A DNA stretch of 64,000 nt from Hafnia alvei (GTDB taxonomy: Bacteria > Pseudomonadota > Gammaproteobacteria > Enterobacterales > Enterobacteriaceae). Positions 28,947 to 38,380 of the stretch are shown here, one piece after another. The number at the start of each line of letters is the position of its first letter. Positions within the stretch are counted from its first letter, which is position 1. Location of the stretch: NCBI RefSeq assembly GCF_034424155.1, contig NZ_CP139992.1:2434012-2498011 (forward strand), written 5' to 3'. A program made the position numbers and the translations under genes. The notes beneath the pieces were generated by a model. The model was not told the DNA's origin and did no database searches. It was given only the letters and a program-made list of their open reading frames with translations.

Positions 28947-29241
28947 GCCAAGATCAGTAAATTATATTAAAAACGCTAAGGTATTTTTTTAGAAAGCCCT
29001 CTGCCTATACATCAGAATTTTCTCTAAGTCTGTACAGAAAACAGTAAGATCTGCGTAGATAAATCCTAATTTAGCTGTTTTTTAATCACCTACCGGTTTT
29101 ATTATCTTTACAATATCGACCTGCCATTGATATTTACGCTACTATCCGTCCACATTTTCTTTTCAATAGCTACACTTACGCAAAGAGTGAACAATTCATT
29201 GACTGTATGTTGGCTAGGATTTTCCTGTCAAAGGATGCTTG
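28947..29241. other. Intergenic region upstream of pdeD
   Basis: About 295 AT-rich bases between the PTS operon terminator and pdeD. They presumably hold the pdeD promoter; nothing else is evident. Confidence 0.4.
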
Positions 29242-30810
29242 ATGCGCTTCTCAAAGGTGGCAGTTAAAAAGTATCGCTTGTACCGTTTACTGCTCGCCGC
29301 TGGAGCAGGATTGTTTGCTTTTGCTATTTCCATGGGTGGACGCTACAGCCAAGAGCTAGATACCGTGCGCACCGCGCAGCACAAAGCCGCCCTCTCTGCC
29401 GTACAACAAATCGACCGCCTGCTTAACTCAGCCAATGAAATTTCAACTACCCACAACGAGCTGGTCAACAGCAGTTGCCCTCAGGCTCAGCCACGCTTGC
29501 TAAACATGTCAGTGCAGTTACAGACCGTACGGGCTATTTTGTTGGTTAAAAATGACGTTATTTTTTGCTCTAGCCTGTTCGGCCACCGCGACTATCAGCT
29601 CGATGTGATTTTTCCCACCTTTGCTAAGCCCGGTCATAACCTGATGCTTAAAGCCGCATTATTGGTTAAGCGTGGAAGCCCTACGCTGCTTTTTTGGGTG
29701 CCGACTCGCTCAGATCCTCACAGCGGCATGATTCACGTATTTCATATCGCCATGTTGTCGAGCTTCATTCTTGAGCCGCAAAAGCCCTATGTGAATTACA
29801 TGGCTCTCAACGTTGAAGGACAGACGTTGATTTATGGCCAAGAGATGATCCGTCAAACGCGAGATATCACGGATAAACCCAACGTCGCGCTGAATTCTGA
29901 CCAATATGCTTATTCCGTGGGGGTTTTCTCCGATCCTGATTGGCAGCTCGCGCTGCGCTCACTTCCTCAGCACATTCCGCTTTCTCTGCTGGTCTTTTTA
30001 CTCGCAGGGATTATTGTCTTTATGGTTTCGGCTAATCGGATGAATTTGGCCTATCACATTTCTTCGGCGATCCAGCGCAAGCAATTCCAGCTCTATTGCC
30101 AGCCGATTATTCAAAGCCAGAGTGGCGAATGTGATGGAGTGGAAATCCTGCTGCGTTGGTACGATGAGCGCCAAGGATGGATCTCACCGGATATCTTTAT
30201 TCCTCTAGCCGAACAGCATGGCTTAGTTCAGTCGCTCACACGCCACCTTCTGTACTCGCTAGAACAAAACAAGCACCTGTTTCCACAAACGCCTGATTTT
30301 TATATCAGTATTAATATTGCTGCCGAACATTTTGCTCAAGGCCAGCTTGCGCGCGATCTGCATAAACTGTGGTATCAATTTAATCCCGCAACAAAGCTTA
30401 TGCTAGAACTCACAGAACGCTCGGAATTGCAGCCAGCGGATTATACTCAGCTAGCCCAACTGCGCGCGATGGGGGCATCTCTCGCGCTGGATGATTTTGG
30501 CACGGGGCACAGTTCATTGAGTTACCTGCAAAACCTGCATCCCGACGTACTGAAAATTGATAAGACATTCTGCGCAACCATTGGTACAGATGCCATCAAT
30601 GCCAAAGTGCTCGGCAGCATTGTTGCATTGGGCAAAGAGCTCAAACTGAAGCTCATCGTTGAAGGGGTTGAGACTCGCCAGCAGGCTGATTATCTGCGCC
30701 AATTAGGCGTTTGTGCGATGCAGGGATTTTACTTTGCACGTCCGATGCCGATTGCAGAGTTTCCGCAGTGGTTGGCTCAGCAATATGCCAAACCGAAGCA
30801 GGATGATTGA
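29242..30810 (+). CDS. pdeD: Membrane-bound cyclic-di-GMP phosphodiesterase PdeD (YoaD), CSS plus EAL domains
   Basis: The 522-residue protein has a membrane helix near the N-terminus, a periplasmic CSS-motif sensor domain (about 40-235; the C-S-x pattern is seen in IFCSSLFGHR and NSSCPQAQ), a second helix (SLLVFLLAGIIVFMVSA) and a cytoplasmic EAL domain. All catalytic motifs are intact: VEILLRW, SINIAAEHF, MLELTER, LALDDFGTGHSSLSYL, VLKIDKTF and LIVEGVET. It should linearise cyclic-di-GMP. The ATG at 29242 with AAGGA upstream is chosen over the adjacent TTG. The place between sdaA and yoaE matches E. coli yoaD, with the PTS operon inserted. Confidence 0.92.
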   Translation: MRFSKVAVKKYRLYRLLLAAGAGLFAFAISMGGRYSQELDTVRTAQHKAALSAVQQIDRLLNSANEISTTHNELVNSSCPQAQPRLLNMSVQLQTVRAILLVKNDVIFCSSLFGHRDYQLDVIFPTFAKPGHNLMLKAALLVKRGSPTLLFWVPTRSDPHSGMIHVFHIAMLSSFILEPQKPYVNYMALNVEGQTLIYGQEMIRQTRDITDKPNVALNSDQYAYSVGVFSDPDWQLALRSLPQHIPLSLLVFLLAGIIVFMVSANRMNLAYHISSAIQRKQFQLYCQPIIQSQSGECDGVEILLRWYDERQGWISPDIFIPLAEQHGLVQSLTRHLLYSLEQNKHLFPQTPDFYISINIAAEHFAQGQLARDLHKLWYQFNPATKLMLELTERSELQPADYTQLAQLRAMGASLALDDFGTGHSSLSYLQNLHPDVLKIDKTFCATIGTDAINAKVLGSIVALGKELKLKLIVEGVETRQQADYLRQLGVCAMQGFYFARPMPIAEFPQWLAQQYAKPKQDD

Positions 30811-30823
30811 TTAAGTCATTAAA

Positions 30824-30847
30824 CTTCCCTCCCGTTTGGGAGGGAAG
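30824..30847. terminator. Hairpin between convergent pdeD and yoaE
   Basis: CTTCCCTCCC pairs perfectly with GGGAGGGAAG around GTTT. Both sides have only short U-containing tails, so it may terminate from either side with moderate strength. Confidence 0.65.
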
Positions 30848-30885
30848 TATTAACTGTAATTAGGAACGACTGTTATTAACGGCTG

Positions 30886-32445
30886 TTATTCCTCTTCGTA
30901 CTCATCAGGCATTTTAATACGCTCAATGTGAATCAGCTCAATGCGGTAGTCTTTAACTTCCATAACTTGGAAGCGAAGACCGTGCAGATCTAATTTCTCG
31001 CCGGCCTGCGGCATCTGATCGAAATGAGCCAACAGCAAACCGGCCACCGAAGCGCAATCTGATGAAGATTCGCTGACTAAGCCATCCCAGCCCAGCATTT
31101 GCTCCAAGGTATGCAGGTCGGTACCGCCTTTTACTAACCAGCCATTTTCCTGTTTGATGACATCTAGCGTTTCATCTTCATCTGGGAATTCACCCGCAAT
31201 CGCTTCTAATACGTCCAGCGGCGTCACCAAGCCTTGAACCATACCGAATTCGTCGCTCACGATGACTAACCGCCCTTTTGCCTGACGCAATACATCTAGC
31301 ACGTTAATTACGTCCAAACTTTCCAGCACCACAATCGGCGCGCTTTTCGCGGCATATTCAGCCACGGAGATCCCTTCGTCCAACGCCACCAGCAGATCTT
31401 TGGCGCGGACAATGCCAATCAACTGGTCTAACTCACCATCACAAACAGGGAACAGGCTATGAGGCGTTTCCAGGAGCTGGCTGCGAATTTCCTGCGGCGT
31501 GCGCTGGCAATCTATCCAAGTAATTTCATTACGCGGCGTCATGATGGTACGCAAAGATCGTGAAGCCAGCGTCAGCACGCCGCTAATCATGTAGCGCTCT
31601 TCGGCGGCAAAAGTCTCTTCTTCTTTGGTAGCGACCACGTCTTCGCTACGGTGCCCATTTTGCTTATCTTTCTTACCGCCCATCATGCTGATGATGGCCT
31701 CGGCAGTACGCTGGCGCATTGGGAGACGACGCTCGTGTTTGATGTGGTTACGACGCGCAATTTGGTTAAACATTTCGATAAGAATTGAGAAACCAATTGC
31801 CGCATACAGATAACCTTTCGGAATATGCAGGCCGAAACCTTCTGCCAACAAACTCAAACCAATCATCAGCAGGAAGCTTAAACATAGCACCACGACGGTA
31901 GGATGTTCGTTCACAAAATTGGTCAGCGGCTTAGACGCCAGCAGCATAATCGCCATCGCAATCACAACCGCACACATCATTACCGGCAAGCTATCGACCA
32001 TGCCCACGGCCGTAATCACCGCATCAAGCGAGAACACCGCGTCAAGAATGACGATCTGCACCACCACCGACCAGAAACTGGCATATCCACGGTTGTTCAC
32101 CTCATGGGTCTGCCCTTCCAGCCGTTCATGTAACTCCATGGTGGCTTTAAACAGGAGGAACAGCCCTCCGACTAGCAAGATTAAATCTCGCCCTGAAAAG
32201 CTAAAATCACCTACGCTAAATAACGGACGGGTTAGCGTTACCATCCAAGAGATGACGGACAATAGCCCCAATCGCATCAGCAGCGCTAAAGAAAGGCCAA
32301 TGATACGCGCCTTATCACGCTGTTTCGGCGGTAGCTTGTCTGCCAAAATCGCAATAAATACCAGATTGTCTATGCCCAGAACAATTTCGAGAACCACCAG
32401 CGTGAGTAACCCCACCCAAATTGACGGATCGAGTAAAAATTCCAT
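30886..32445 (-). CDS. yoaE: TerC/CBS/CorC-type inner-membrane protein YoaE
   Basis: The 519-residue protein has an N-terminal TerC-type membrane domain of about seven helices with the family acidic motifs [15 protein letters not shown] and [17 protein letters not shown], then two CBS domains (about 305-425, [17 protein letters not shown]) and a C-terminal CorC/HlyC domain (about 435-515). Relatives handle metal ions, but the role of YoaE is not established. Its start follows a coupled upstream frame by three bases and has only a weak ribosome site of its own. Location next to manXYZ agrees with E. coli. Confidence 0.92.
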   Translation of the reverse strand: MEFLLDPSIWVGLLTLVVLEIVLGIDNLVFIAILADKLPPKQRDKARIIGLSLALLMRLGLLSVISWMVTLTRPLFSVGDFSFSGRDLILLVGGLFLLFKATMELHERLEGQTHEVNNRGYASFWSVVVQIVILDAVFSLDAVITAVGMVDSLPVMMCAVVIAMAIMLLASKPLTNFVNEHPTVVVLCLSFLLMIGLSLLAEGFGLHIPKGYLYAAIGFSILIEMFNQIARRNHIKHERRLPMRQRTAEAIISMMGGKKDKQNGHRSEDVVATKEEETFAAEERYMISGVLTLASRSLRTIMTPRNEITWIDCQRTPQEIRSQLLETPHSLFPVCDGELDQLIGIVRAKDLLVALDEGISVAEYAAKSAPIVVLESLDVINVLDVLRQAKGRLVIVSDEFGMVQGLVTPLDVLEAIAGEFPDEDETLDVIKQENGWLVKGGTDLHTLEQMLGWDGLVSESSSDCASVAGLLLAHFDQMPQAGEKLDLHGLRFQVMEVKDYRIELIHIERIKMPDEYEEE

Positions 32446-32448
32446 GTT

Positions 32449-32691
32449 TTATTCCGCGTTAATGTGAAAAGAGAATTGTTGAACGGCAACAGGATCTTGC
32501 TGTGCACGACGTTTCAGCCCGTTTGCAAACTGGCTAAAACCAAGATGTGATTCCCAAAGACCTGCAATAAAACGCAAAACATGAGGAAAGCATGCATTCA
32601 GCAAAGACAAGCCACGGAACAAAACATCACCGGGCATAAAGAATAGTGTAGAGAATAGCGAAGAAATTAAAGGGCGTCGGGGACGGTCCAT
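32449..32691 (-). CDS. yoaL: Small upstream ORF translationally coupled to yoaE (YoaL-like)
   Basis: An 80-codon frame beginning MDRPRRPLISSLFSTLFFMP ends three bases before the yoaE ATG (GCGGAATAAAACATG), the classic layout for translational coupling. It has a hydrophobic N-terminal part and a basic tail. I recall a small protein named YoaL encoded directly upstream of yoaE in E. coli, but cannot check sequence identity. Between a good AGGAG and its ATG lies TGGGTTAAACCCA, which can fold, and the AGGAG could instead serve TTG-GGT-TAA, a two-codon frame. Expression may therefore be controlled. Confidence 0.55.
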   Translation of the reverse strand: MDRPRRPLISSLFSTLFFMPGDVLFRGLSLLNACFPHVLRFIAGLWESHLGFSQFANGLKRRAQQDPVAVQQFSFHINAE

Positions 32692-33137
32692 ACGGTGGGT
32701 TTAACCCAATACTCCTGACAGTGATAAGAAACTTTATGCTAACAAGAAATAAAGCTATCCAAAAGAGCATCAGCGCACACATTTTGTCATTTTTTGTCAA
32801 TACTCTGTTACTCATATTGCGCACAAATCCAGCATCTAAATATTTCTTATAATTTACATGTGCTAATAGCAGATGGTCGTCACATAAATTATTTTTTTAC
32901 TGACTAAAATAAATCTCGCTAAAGAAGATTTGGGATTTTTCGCCTGAATCGATTCATGAAGCTAACTGATTGATACTTAAGACACTTAGCATTCATCAGT
33001 GAGATCCAAGAATTATTTGGCGAGCAGTTACTCCACAAGGACGTATCTACAAACGGTTTTTTGACTTAATTCCATGCTGAGAAAGTGAGTTATTTCACAC
33101 CGTAAAAGCATGCTAGCAAGTAGAGAGGAGGTAGCGA
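32692..33137 (+). promoter_or_regulatory. Divergent yoaE/manX upstream region with CRP site
   Basis: At 33084-33099 AGTGA-GTTATT-TCACA is a near-perfect CRP site, close upstream of manX, in line with catabolite control of the mannose PTS. AGAGGAGG precedes the GTG start of manX. The rest is AT-rich promoter DNA; Mlc sites are expected from E. coli but not placed here. Confidence 0.75.
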
Positions 33138-34097
33138 GTGAGTATTGCTATTATCATCGGCACTCACGGGGCAGCGGCTGAGCAATTGCTCAAAACCGCA
33201 GAAATGCTGCTAGGCGAACAAAGCAACGTCGCCTACATCGATTTCGTTCCCGGTGAAAATGCTGAAACGTTAATTGAAAAGTACAACGAGAGATTGACCC
33301 ATCTGGATACCAGCAAGGGCGTGATCTTCTTGGTTGATACTTGGGGCGGAAGTCCTTTCAATGCGGCAAGCCGTATTGTCACGGACAAAGAGCACTATGA
33401 AGTCATTACCGGCGTCAACGTTCCGATGCTGGTAGAAACATTCATGGCTCGCGACGATGACCCTAGCTTTGACGAGTTGGTTGCATTAGCGCTGGAAACA
33501 GGCCGTGAAGGCGTCCGAGCTCTGCGCGCAAAAGAACCTGAAGCTGCCAAACCACAGCCAAAGCCGGCTGCGCCAAAAGCACCTCAGGCTCCGATGAGCC
33601 CAGAAGACCACATGAAGATCGGTTTAGCACGTATCGATGACCGTTTGATTCATGGTCAGGTTGCTACTCGCTGGACAAAAGAAACTAACGTGAGCCGCAT
33701 CATCGTTGTCAGTGATGAAGTTGCAGCTGACCACGTTCGTTCCACCCTGCTAAAACAGGTTGCTCCTCCAGGCGTTACCGCTCACGTGGTTGACGTCGAA
33801 AAAATGATCCGTGTTTATAACAACCCCGCTTATGGTCGCGACCGTGTCATGCTGCTTTTCACTAACCCAACCGACGTGGTTCGTTTAGTCGAAAATGGTG
33901 TGAACATCACTACCGTAAACATTGGTGGTATGGCGTTCCGTCAGGGCAAAACCCAGATCACCAACGCAGTATCCGTAGACGAGAAAGACATCGAAGCATT
34001 CAAAAAACTGGATGCACGCGGCATTGAATTGGAAGTCCGTAAGGTCTCCAGCGATAGTCGTCTGAAGATGATGGAATTAATCAATAAAATGAACTAA
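33138..34097 (+). CDS. manX: Mannose PTS fused IIAB subunit
   Basis: The 319-residue cytoplasmic protein has a IIA-Man domain (1-125) with the phospho-His in IGTHGAAAEQLLK (His10), an Ala/Pro linker (PEAAKPQPKPAAPKAPQAP, about 138-156) and a IIB-Man domain with the second phospho-His in RIDDRLIHGQVATRW. Start is GTG with GGAGG upstream. It relays phosphate from HPr to mannose, glucose, glucosamine and related sugars entering through ManY-ManZ. In E. coli the manX mRNA is repressed by the small RNA SgrS; a site was not verified here. Confidence 0.96.
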   Translation: MSIAIIIGTHGAAAEQLLKTAEMLLGEQSNVAYIDFVPGENAETLIEKYNERLTHLDTSKGVIFLVDTWGGSPFNAASRIVTDKEHYEVITGVNVPMLVETFMARDDDPSFDELVALALETGREGVRALRAKEPEAAKPQPKPAAPKAPQAPMSPEDHMKIGLARIDDRLIHGQVATRWTKETNVSRIIVVSDEVAADHVRSTLLKQVAPPGVTAHVVDVEKMIRVYNNPAYGRDRVMLLFTNPTDVVRLVENGVNITTVNIGGMAFRQGKTQITNAVSVDEKDIEAFKKLDARGIELEVRKVSSDSRLKMMELINKMN

Positions 34098-34162
34098 CGC
34101 TGAATCGCGCACTTGCCGATTCGTGTTTTTAAACTCAGCTCTTTGGTTAGAGGAGAAGTGCA

Positions 34163-34960
34163 ATGGAGATTACAACTCTTCAGATTGTACTGATATTTAT
34201 TGTTGCGTGTATTGCAGGGATGGGTTCCATCCTTGATGAATTCCAGTTTCACCGTCCACTGGTAGCTTGTACCCTGATCGGTATCGTTCTGGGTGACATG
34301 AAAACCGGTATTATTATCGGTGGTACTCTGGAAATGATCGCTTTGGGTTGGATGAACATCGGTGCAGCTGTTGCACCCGATGCGGCACTGGCCTCCATCA
34401 TCTCTACCATTCTGGTTATCGCCGGTGGGCAAAGCGTTGGTGCAGGTATCGCACTGGCCATTCCATTGGCAGCAGCAGGTCAGGTTCTGACCATCATCGT
34501 TCGTACTATCACCGTGGGCTTCCAGCACGCGGCTGACGGCGCGGCCGAGCGTGGCGACCTGCGTGCGATTAGCGTTCTGCACTGCTCTGCGTTAATTCTG
34601 CAGGCAATGCGTATCGCGATCCCTGCGGTTGTTGTTGCAATCTCTGTAGGTACTGATGCTGTTCACACCATGCTGAATGCAATCCCTGAAGTCGTGACCT
34701 CTGGTCTGGCTATCGCGGGTGGCATGATCGTCGTTGTTGGTTATGCGATGGTTATCAACATGATGCGTGCTGGCTACCTGATGCCTTTCTTCTATTTAGG
34801 TTTCGTTACCGCTGCGTTCACTAACTTCAACCTGGTTGCGTTGGGTGTTCTAGGTCTGATGATGGCTATTCTGTATATCCAACTCAGCCCTAAATACAAC
34901 AAATCTCAGGTTGTACAAGTTGCTGCCGGCAATAACGACCTTGATAACGAATTAGACTAG
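34163..34960 (+). CDS. manY: Mannose PTS membrane subunit IIC
   Basis: The 265-residue membrane protein matches ManY across its length (MGSILDEFQFHRPLVACTLI, GTLEMIALGWMNIGAA, AGYLMPFFYLGF). With ManZ it forms the sugar channel. It follows manX by 65 bases with AGAGGAG as ribosome site. This complex is also the receptor for several bacteriocins and a DNA-entry route for phage lambda in E. coli. Confidence 0.96.
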   Translation: MEITTLQIVLIFIVACIAGMGSILDEFQFHRPLVACTLIGIVLGDMKTGIIIGGTLEMIALGWMNIGAAVAPDAALASIISTILVIAGGQSVGAGIALAIPLAAAGQVLTIIVRTITVGFQHAADGAAERGDLRAISVLHCSALILQAMRIAIPAVVVAISVGTDAVHTMLNAIPEVVTSGLAIAGGMIVVVGYAMVINMMRAGYLMPFFYLGFVTAAFTNFNLVALGVLGLMMAILYIQLSPKYNKSQVVQVAAGNNDLDNELD

Positions 34961-34975
34961 GAAAGGGTGAGAGAA

Positions 34976-35839
34976 ATGGTTGATACAACATCATCAGTTG
35001 CAACTCCAAAAACTGAAACGAAACTCACCGCAGGCGATCTGCGCGGCGTATTCCTGCGCTCTAACCTGTTTCAAGGTTCTTGGAACTTTGAACGTATGCA
35101 AGCATTGGGTTTCTGTTTCTCCATGGTGCCGGTTATCCGTCGCCTGTACCCAGAGAATACAGATGAACGCAAGCAAGCAATCAAGCGTCATTTAGAATTC
35201 TTCAACACACATCCATACGTTGCGGCCCCTATCTTGGGTGTTACAGCGGCAATGGAAGAACAGCGTGCAAACGGCGCTCCGATCGACGATGGTGCCATTA
35301 ACGGTATCAAAGTAGGTCTGATGGGGCCATTAGCCGGTGTGGGTGACCCAATTTTCTGGGGTACTGTACGTCCTGTATTTGCAGCGTTAGGTGCAGGTAT
35401 TGCGATGACAGGTAGCCTGTTGGGCCCTATCCTGTTCTTCGTTCTTTTTAACCTAGTTCGCCTACTGGTTCGTTACTACGGTGTAGCTTACGGTTATAAG
35501 AAAGGTGTTGATATCGTTAGCGATATGGGCGGTGGCTTCCTACAGAAACTGACGGAGGGGGCATCGATCCTAGGTCTGTTTGTTATGGGGGCCTTGGTTA
35601 ACAAGTGGACGCATGTCAACATTCCACTTGTGGTATCCCGCATCACTGACCAAACCGGTCACACCACGGTAACCACGGTTCAGACCATTCTGGACCAGTT
35701 GATGCCTGGCCTGATCCCACTGCTGCTAACCTTCGGCTGTATGTGGCTGCTGCGTAAGAAAGTCAACGCACTGTGGATCATTATTGGCTTCTTCTTCATC
35801 GGTATCTTCGGCTACTGGATCGGTCTGCTCGGTCTGTAA
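34976..35839 (+). CDS. manZ: Mannose PTS membrane subunit IID
   Basis: The protein matches E. coli ManZ: GVFLRSNLFQGSWNFERMQA, INGIKVGLMGPLAGVGDPIF and KLTEGASILGLFVMGALVNK. I chose the ATG at 34976 (MVDTTSS), the E. coli start, with GAGAG upstream, giving 287 residues; a GTG three codons earlier is possible. It follows manY by 15 bases and ends the operon before a strong terminator. Confidence 0.96.
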   Translation: MVDTTSSVATPKTETKLTAGDLRGVFLRSNLFQGSWNFERMQALGFCFSMVPVIRRLYPENTDERKQAIKRHLEFFNTHPYVAAPILGVTAAMEEQRANGAPIDDGAINGIKVGLMGPLAGVGDPIFWGTVRPVFAALGAGIAMTGSLLGPILFFVLFNLVRLLVRYYGVAYGYKKGVDIVSDMGGGFLQKLTEGASILGLFVMGALVNKWTHVNIPLVVSRITDQTGHTTVTTVQTILDQLMPGLIPLLLTFGCMWLLRKKVNALWIIIGFFFIGIFGYWIGLLGL

Positions 35840-35850
35840 TCGTATGAATA

Positions 35851-35886
35851 GCCGGATAGGGTTCGCCCTATCCGGCTTTTTTATTT
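35851..35886 (+). terminator. Rho-independent terminator of manXYZ
   Basis: GCCGGATAGGG pairs perfectly with CCCTATCCGGC around TTCG, followed by TTTTTTATTTT. This is the strongest terminator in the window. Confidence 0.95.
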
Positions 35887-35902
35887 TGTGTTTGGAGTAT
35901 TC

Positions 35903-36361
35903 ATGTCTTTAACTGATATCGCACTGTTGGCTTTTATCCTGTTGTTCATTCTTTACGCCGTCTATGATGAAATCATCATGCCAAGGCGCAACGGAAAGAC
36001 ACGATTGCAGGTTAATTTAAAACGTCGTAATAAAGCCGATAGTGGAATATTTGTTGGATTGTTAGCCATTCTCGCTTATCAAAATATAAATAATAATGGT
36101 TCTCACTTCACGACGTGGTTACTCTTTACTCTCGCCATTATCGCTATCTATGTTTTTTATATTCGCTGGCCAAAAATCTTATTTAAAGAAACCGGTTTTT
36201 ATTACGGTAATGTTTTTATTTTATACAGCCGCATAAAAAATATGAACATGTCCGAAGACGGTTATCTGGTGATTGATTTAGAGAAGCGTAGGCTACTGAT
36301 TCAAGTCGCTAAAATGGACGATCTGGACTTAATATTGAAGTTTTTCGTTGAGCAGAAATAA
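35903..36361 (+). CDS. yobD: Inner-membrane protein YobD (DUF986)
   Basis: The 152-residue protein has about three membrane helices and the family segments [28 protein letters not shown] and [16 protein letters not shown]. The ATG at 35903 (MSLTD) with TTGGAG upstream gives the same length as E. coli YobD. It lies between manZ and mntP as in E. coli. Function unknown. Confidence 0.92.
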   Translation: MSLTDIALLAFILLFILYAVYDEIIMPRRNGKTRLQVNLKRRNKADSGIFVGLLAILAYQNINNNGSHFTTWLLFTLAIIAIYVFYIRWPKILFKETGFYYGNVFILYSRIKNMNMSEDGYLVIDLEKRRLLIQVAKMDDLDLILKFFVEQK

Positions 36362-36462
36362 CGAATAAATCCCGCCATTAATGAGATTCAGTATATTAAT
36401 ACTGCTATTTGTACTGAATCTCACAACGACTTAAACATTATTATTTCTCTACTGCAACCCAC

Positions 36463-36539
36463 TTAATAATAATTATCATTAGCATTGATTTCCCCTGCAA
36501 AATATGCCGTTGTTATTCTTTAAAGAAATAGAGTATGAT
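36463..36539 (+). promoter_or_regulatory. mntP promoter with Fur-like box
   Basis: TTAATAATAATTATCATTAGC at 36463-36483 closely resembles the Fur box, fitting the Fur control known for E. coli mntP. Downstream, TTGTTA (36510-36515) and TATGAT (36534-36539) with an 18-base spacer form a good promoter whose start would be near 36546. Confidence 0.7.
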
Positions 36540-36545
36540 CGTTTC

Positions 36546-36765
36546 CGTCAATTTGGGGAGTAGCCGGCGTTCTTGCTGATTAATATTCAGTTTTTGAGCG
36601 CGCTCGTGTCAACATACTCGTTCCTAGCATGGAACGTGGTGCGAGCAGCCCGCTTGCTGATTATCAGCATTATAAGCGCGGACAGGCGAGACCATAGACA
36701 CGTAGCTCCGTCGTATGGTTGGGGGTGGGCTGCGTGTATATGGAACACCCGGCCGAGTATTTTTC
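36546..36765 (+). promoter_or_regulatory. yybP-ykoY manganese riboswitch in the mntP leader
   Basis: The 220-base leader contains the conserved elements TTGGGGAGTAGCCGG near its 5' end and GACAGGCGAGACCATAG further on, ending directly at the mntP ATG. In E. coli the mntP leader carries the yybP-ykoY riboswitch, which binds Mn(II) and releases the ribosome site. The mntP ATG here has no exposed Shine-Dalgarno, in keeping with RNA-controlled translation. Confidence 0.9.
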
Positions 36766-37338
36766 ATGAATTTATCCGCAACAGTTATCCTCGCTTTCGG
36801 CATGTCCATGGACGCTTTCGCTGCGTCAATTGGCAAAGGTGCCGCTCTGCACAAGCCTCGTTTCCGTGAAGCATTCCGTACTGGTCTTATTTTTGGTGCC
36901 GTAGAAGCGATTACCCCACTCATTGGTTGGGGAATTGGTCTACTGGCCAGCAAGTTCATTATGGAATGGGATCATTGGGTCGCCTTTGCCCTGCTCTTCG
37001 TGCTAGGCAGCCGTATGGTTTATGAAGGCTGGAAAGGCAATCATGATGAAAATGCTGAGCCGGTGCGCCGTCACGGATTCTGGCTACTCGTCACCACGGC
37101 GATTGCAACCAGCTTAGATGCGATGGCTATCGGCGTTGGATTAGCCTTCCTGCAGGTCAATATTCTCCACACCGCGATGGCGATTGGTTTAGCCACGATG
37201 ATTATGGCGACCTTGGGCATGATGATTGGCCGCTTTATTGGCCCGCTGTTGGGCAAGCGCGCGGAGATTTTAGGCGGCGTGGTACTAATCGGTATAGGTT
37301 TCTCAATTTTACATGAGCATATCGGCCCCTTCTTCTAA
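36766..37338 (+). CDS. mntP: Manganese exporter MntP
   Basis: The 190-residue membrane protein has six helices in two repeats. The acidic residues of the export path are visible in [16 protein letters not shown] and [20 protein letters not shown]. It exports Mn(II) and so protects against manganese toxicity. The ATG at 36766 ([11 protein letters not shown]) matches the family start; the upstream frame extension lies inside the riboswitch and is not coding. Confidence 0.95.
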   Translation: MNLSATVILAFGMSMDAFAASIGKGAALHKPRFREAFRTGLIFGAVEAITPLIGWGIGLLASKFIMEWDHWVAFALLFVLGSRMVYEGWKGNHDENAEPVRRHGFWLLVTTAIATSLDAMAIGVGLAFLQVNILHTAMAIGLATMIMATLGMMIGRFIGPLLGKRAEILGGVVLIGIGFSILHEHIGPFF

Positions 37339-37351
37339 GAATCAACCAAAT

Positions 37352-37381
37352 AAAAAAGCCCGCATGAAGCGGGCTTTTTTA
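37352..37381. terminator. Bidirectional terminator between mntP and rlmA
   Basis: AAAAAAGCCCGC pairs with GCGGGCTTTTTT around ATGAA; U tracts exist on both strands. Confidence 0.92.
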
Positions 37382-37395
37382 TTTCAATCAGACGC

Positions 37396-38208
37396 TTAAT
37401 CACGGCGATATACACGAATAGCAAAATCGGTTTCACACTCAAATTCTATGCTGCTTCTCAATGCCTCAGCCACATCAGGCGTTGCTCGCCAAGCAAACGG
37501 TGTCATTTGCAGCAAATTGGCGGCCTGCTCACCCGGCAACATCATGGTATACGTCAGTTGTTGATCATCGATGAGAGTAAACCCTTCAAACGACTCTGTG
37601 TTTTCTGCGTGCAACTGCACCGTGTCATAAACTTGTGCTTTAAGCTGATAGAGATGGCGCGGAGCCGGTGACACTGTCACAAGAATGCCTTCAGGAGCAA
37701 CAACGCGAGCTAGTTCTTCCGCCTTACATGGCGCATAGATTCGAACCACGGCATCCATCGAAGCATCGGCGTATGGCAAGCGATGGCTTGAAGCAACACA
37801 GAATGACACCGTCGGGTAGCGTTTAGCCGCATACCGAATAGCAACCTTGGCAATATCCAGTCCAAAAACCGCAATATCCCGCTCACTAAACTGTTTTGCC
37901 AGTTCAGAGGTGTAATATCCCTCTCCGCAGCCAATATCGAGAATACGGCGGGTTTGAGGCGCCATATGCGCCTTAATCGCGTGACAAACGGCGTCACGCA
38001 GTGGCTGATAGTAGTTTTGATCCAAAAATGCACGCCGTGCCTGCATCATTTCAGTACTGTCTCCCGGCTGCTTGGAGTGTTTGTGCTGAACAGGCATCAG
38101 ATTTACGTATCCCTCTTTTGCACAATCAAACTGATGATTATTGGCGCAACGCCACTGATGATCGTTTTTTTCCAGCGGTTGCTGGCAAAGAGGACACTGA
38201 TAAGGCAT
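37396..38208 (-). CDS. rlmA: 23S rRNA (guanine745-N1)-methyltransferase
   Basis: The 270-residue enzyme has an N-terminal zinc finger (CPLCQQPL at 5-12 and CANNHQFDCAKEGYVNL) that recognises rRNA, then a class I SAM methyltransferase domain with RILDIGCGEGYYTSELA. It methylates G745 of 23S rRNA. RlmA is 269 residues in E. coli and sits next to mntP there too. Confidence 0.94.
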   Translation of the reverse strand: MPYQCPLCQQPLEKNDHQWRCANNHQFDCAKEGYVNLMPVQHKHSKQPGDSTEMMQARRAFLDQNYYQPLRDAVCHAIKAHMAPQTRRILDIGCGEGYYTSELAKQFSERDIAVFGLDIAKVAIRYAAKRYPTVSFCVASSHRLPYADASMDAVVRIYAPCKAEELARVVAPEGILVTVSPAPRHLYQLKAQVYDTVQLHAENTESFEGFTLIDDQQLTYTMMLPGEQAANLLQMTPFAWRATPDVAEALRSSIEFECETDFAIRVYRRD

Positions 38209-38380
38209 TGGATTTTCCGCATACAGACGTTAAAGCGCAACAGTCTAAATAACGCCAGTCAGCGATGCAACCGGCTAAGCATGTCCAAGTCACAGCAAAA
38301 CGCGTTATCCCCTTTTCTATCACACCAATAATCCCTAAGCTGAAGTCCTCAAGTTTGATAAATGTTTAATAGGACAGCGT

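Noticed and set aside
32627..32824. 65-codon minus-strand frame upstream of yoaE
   Set aside because: Overlaps the better supported coupled ORF in another frame and has no ribosome site.
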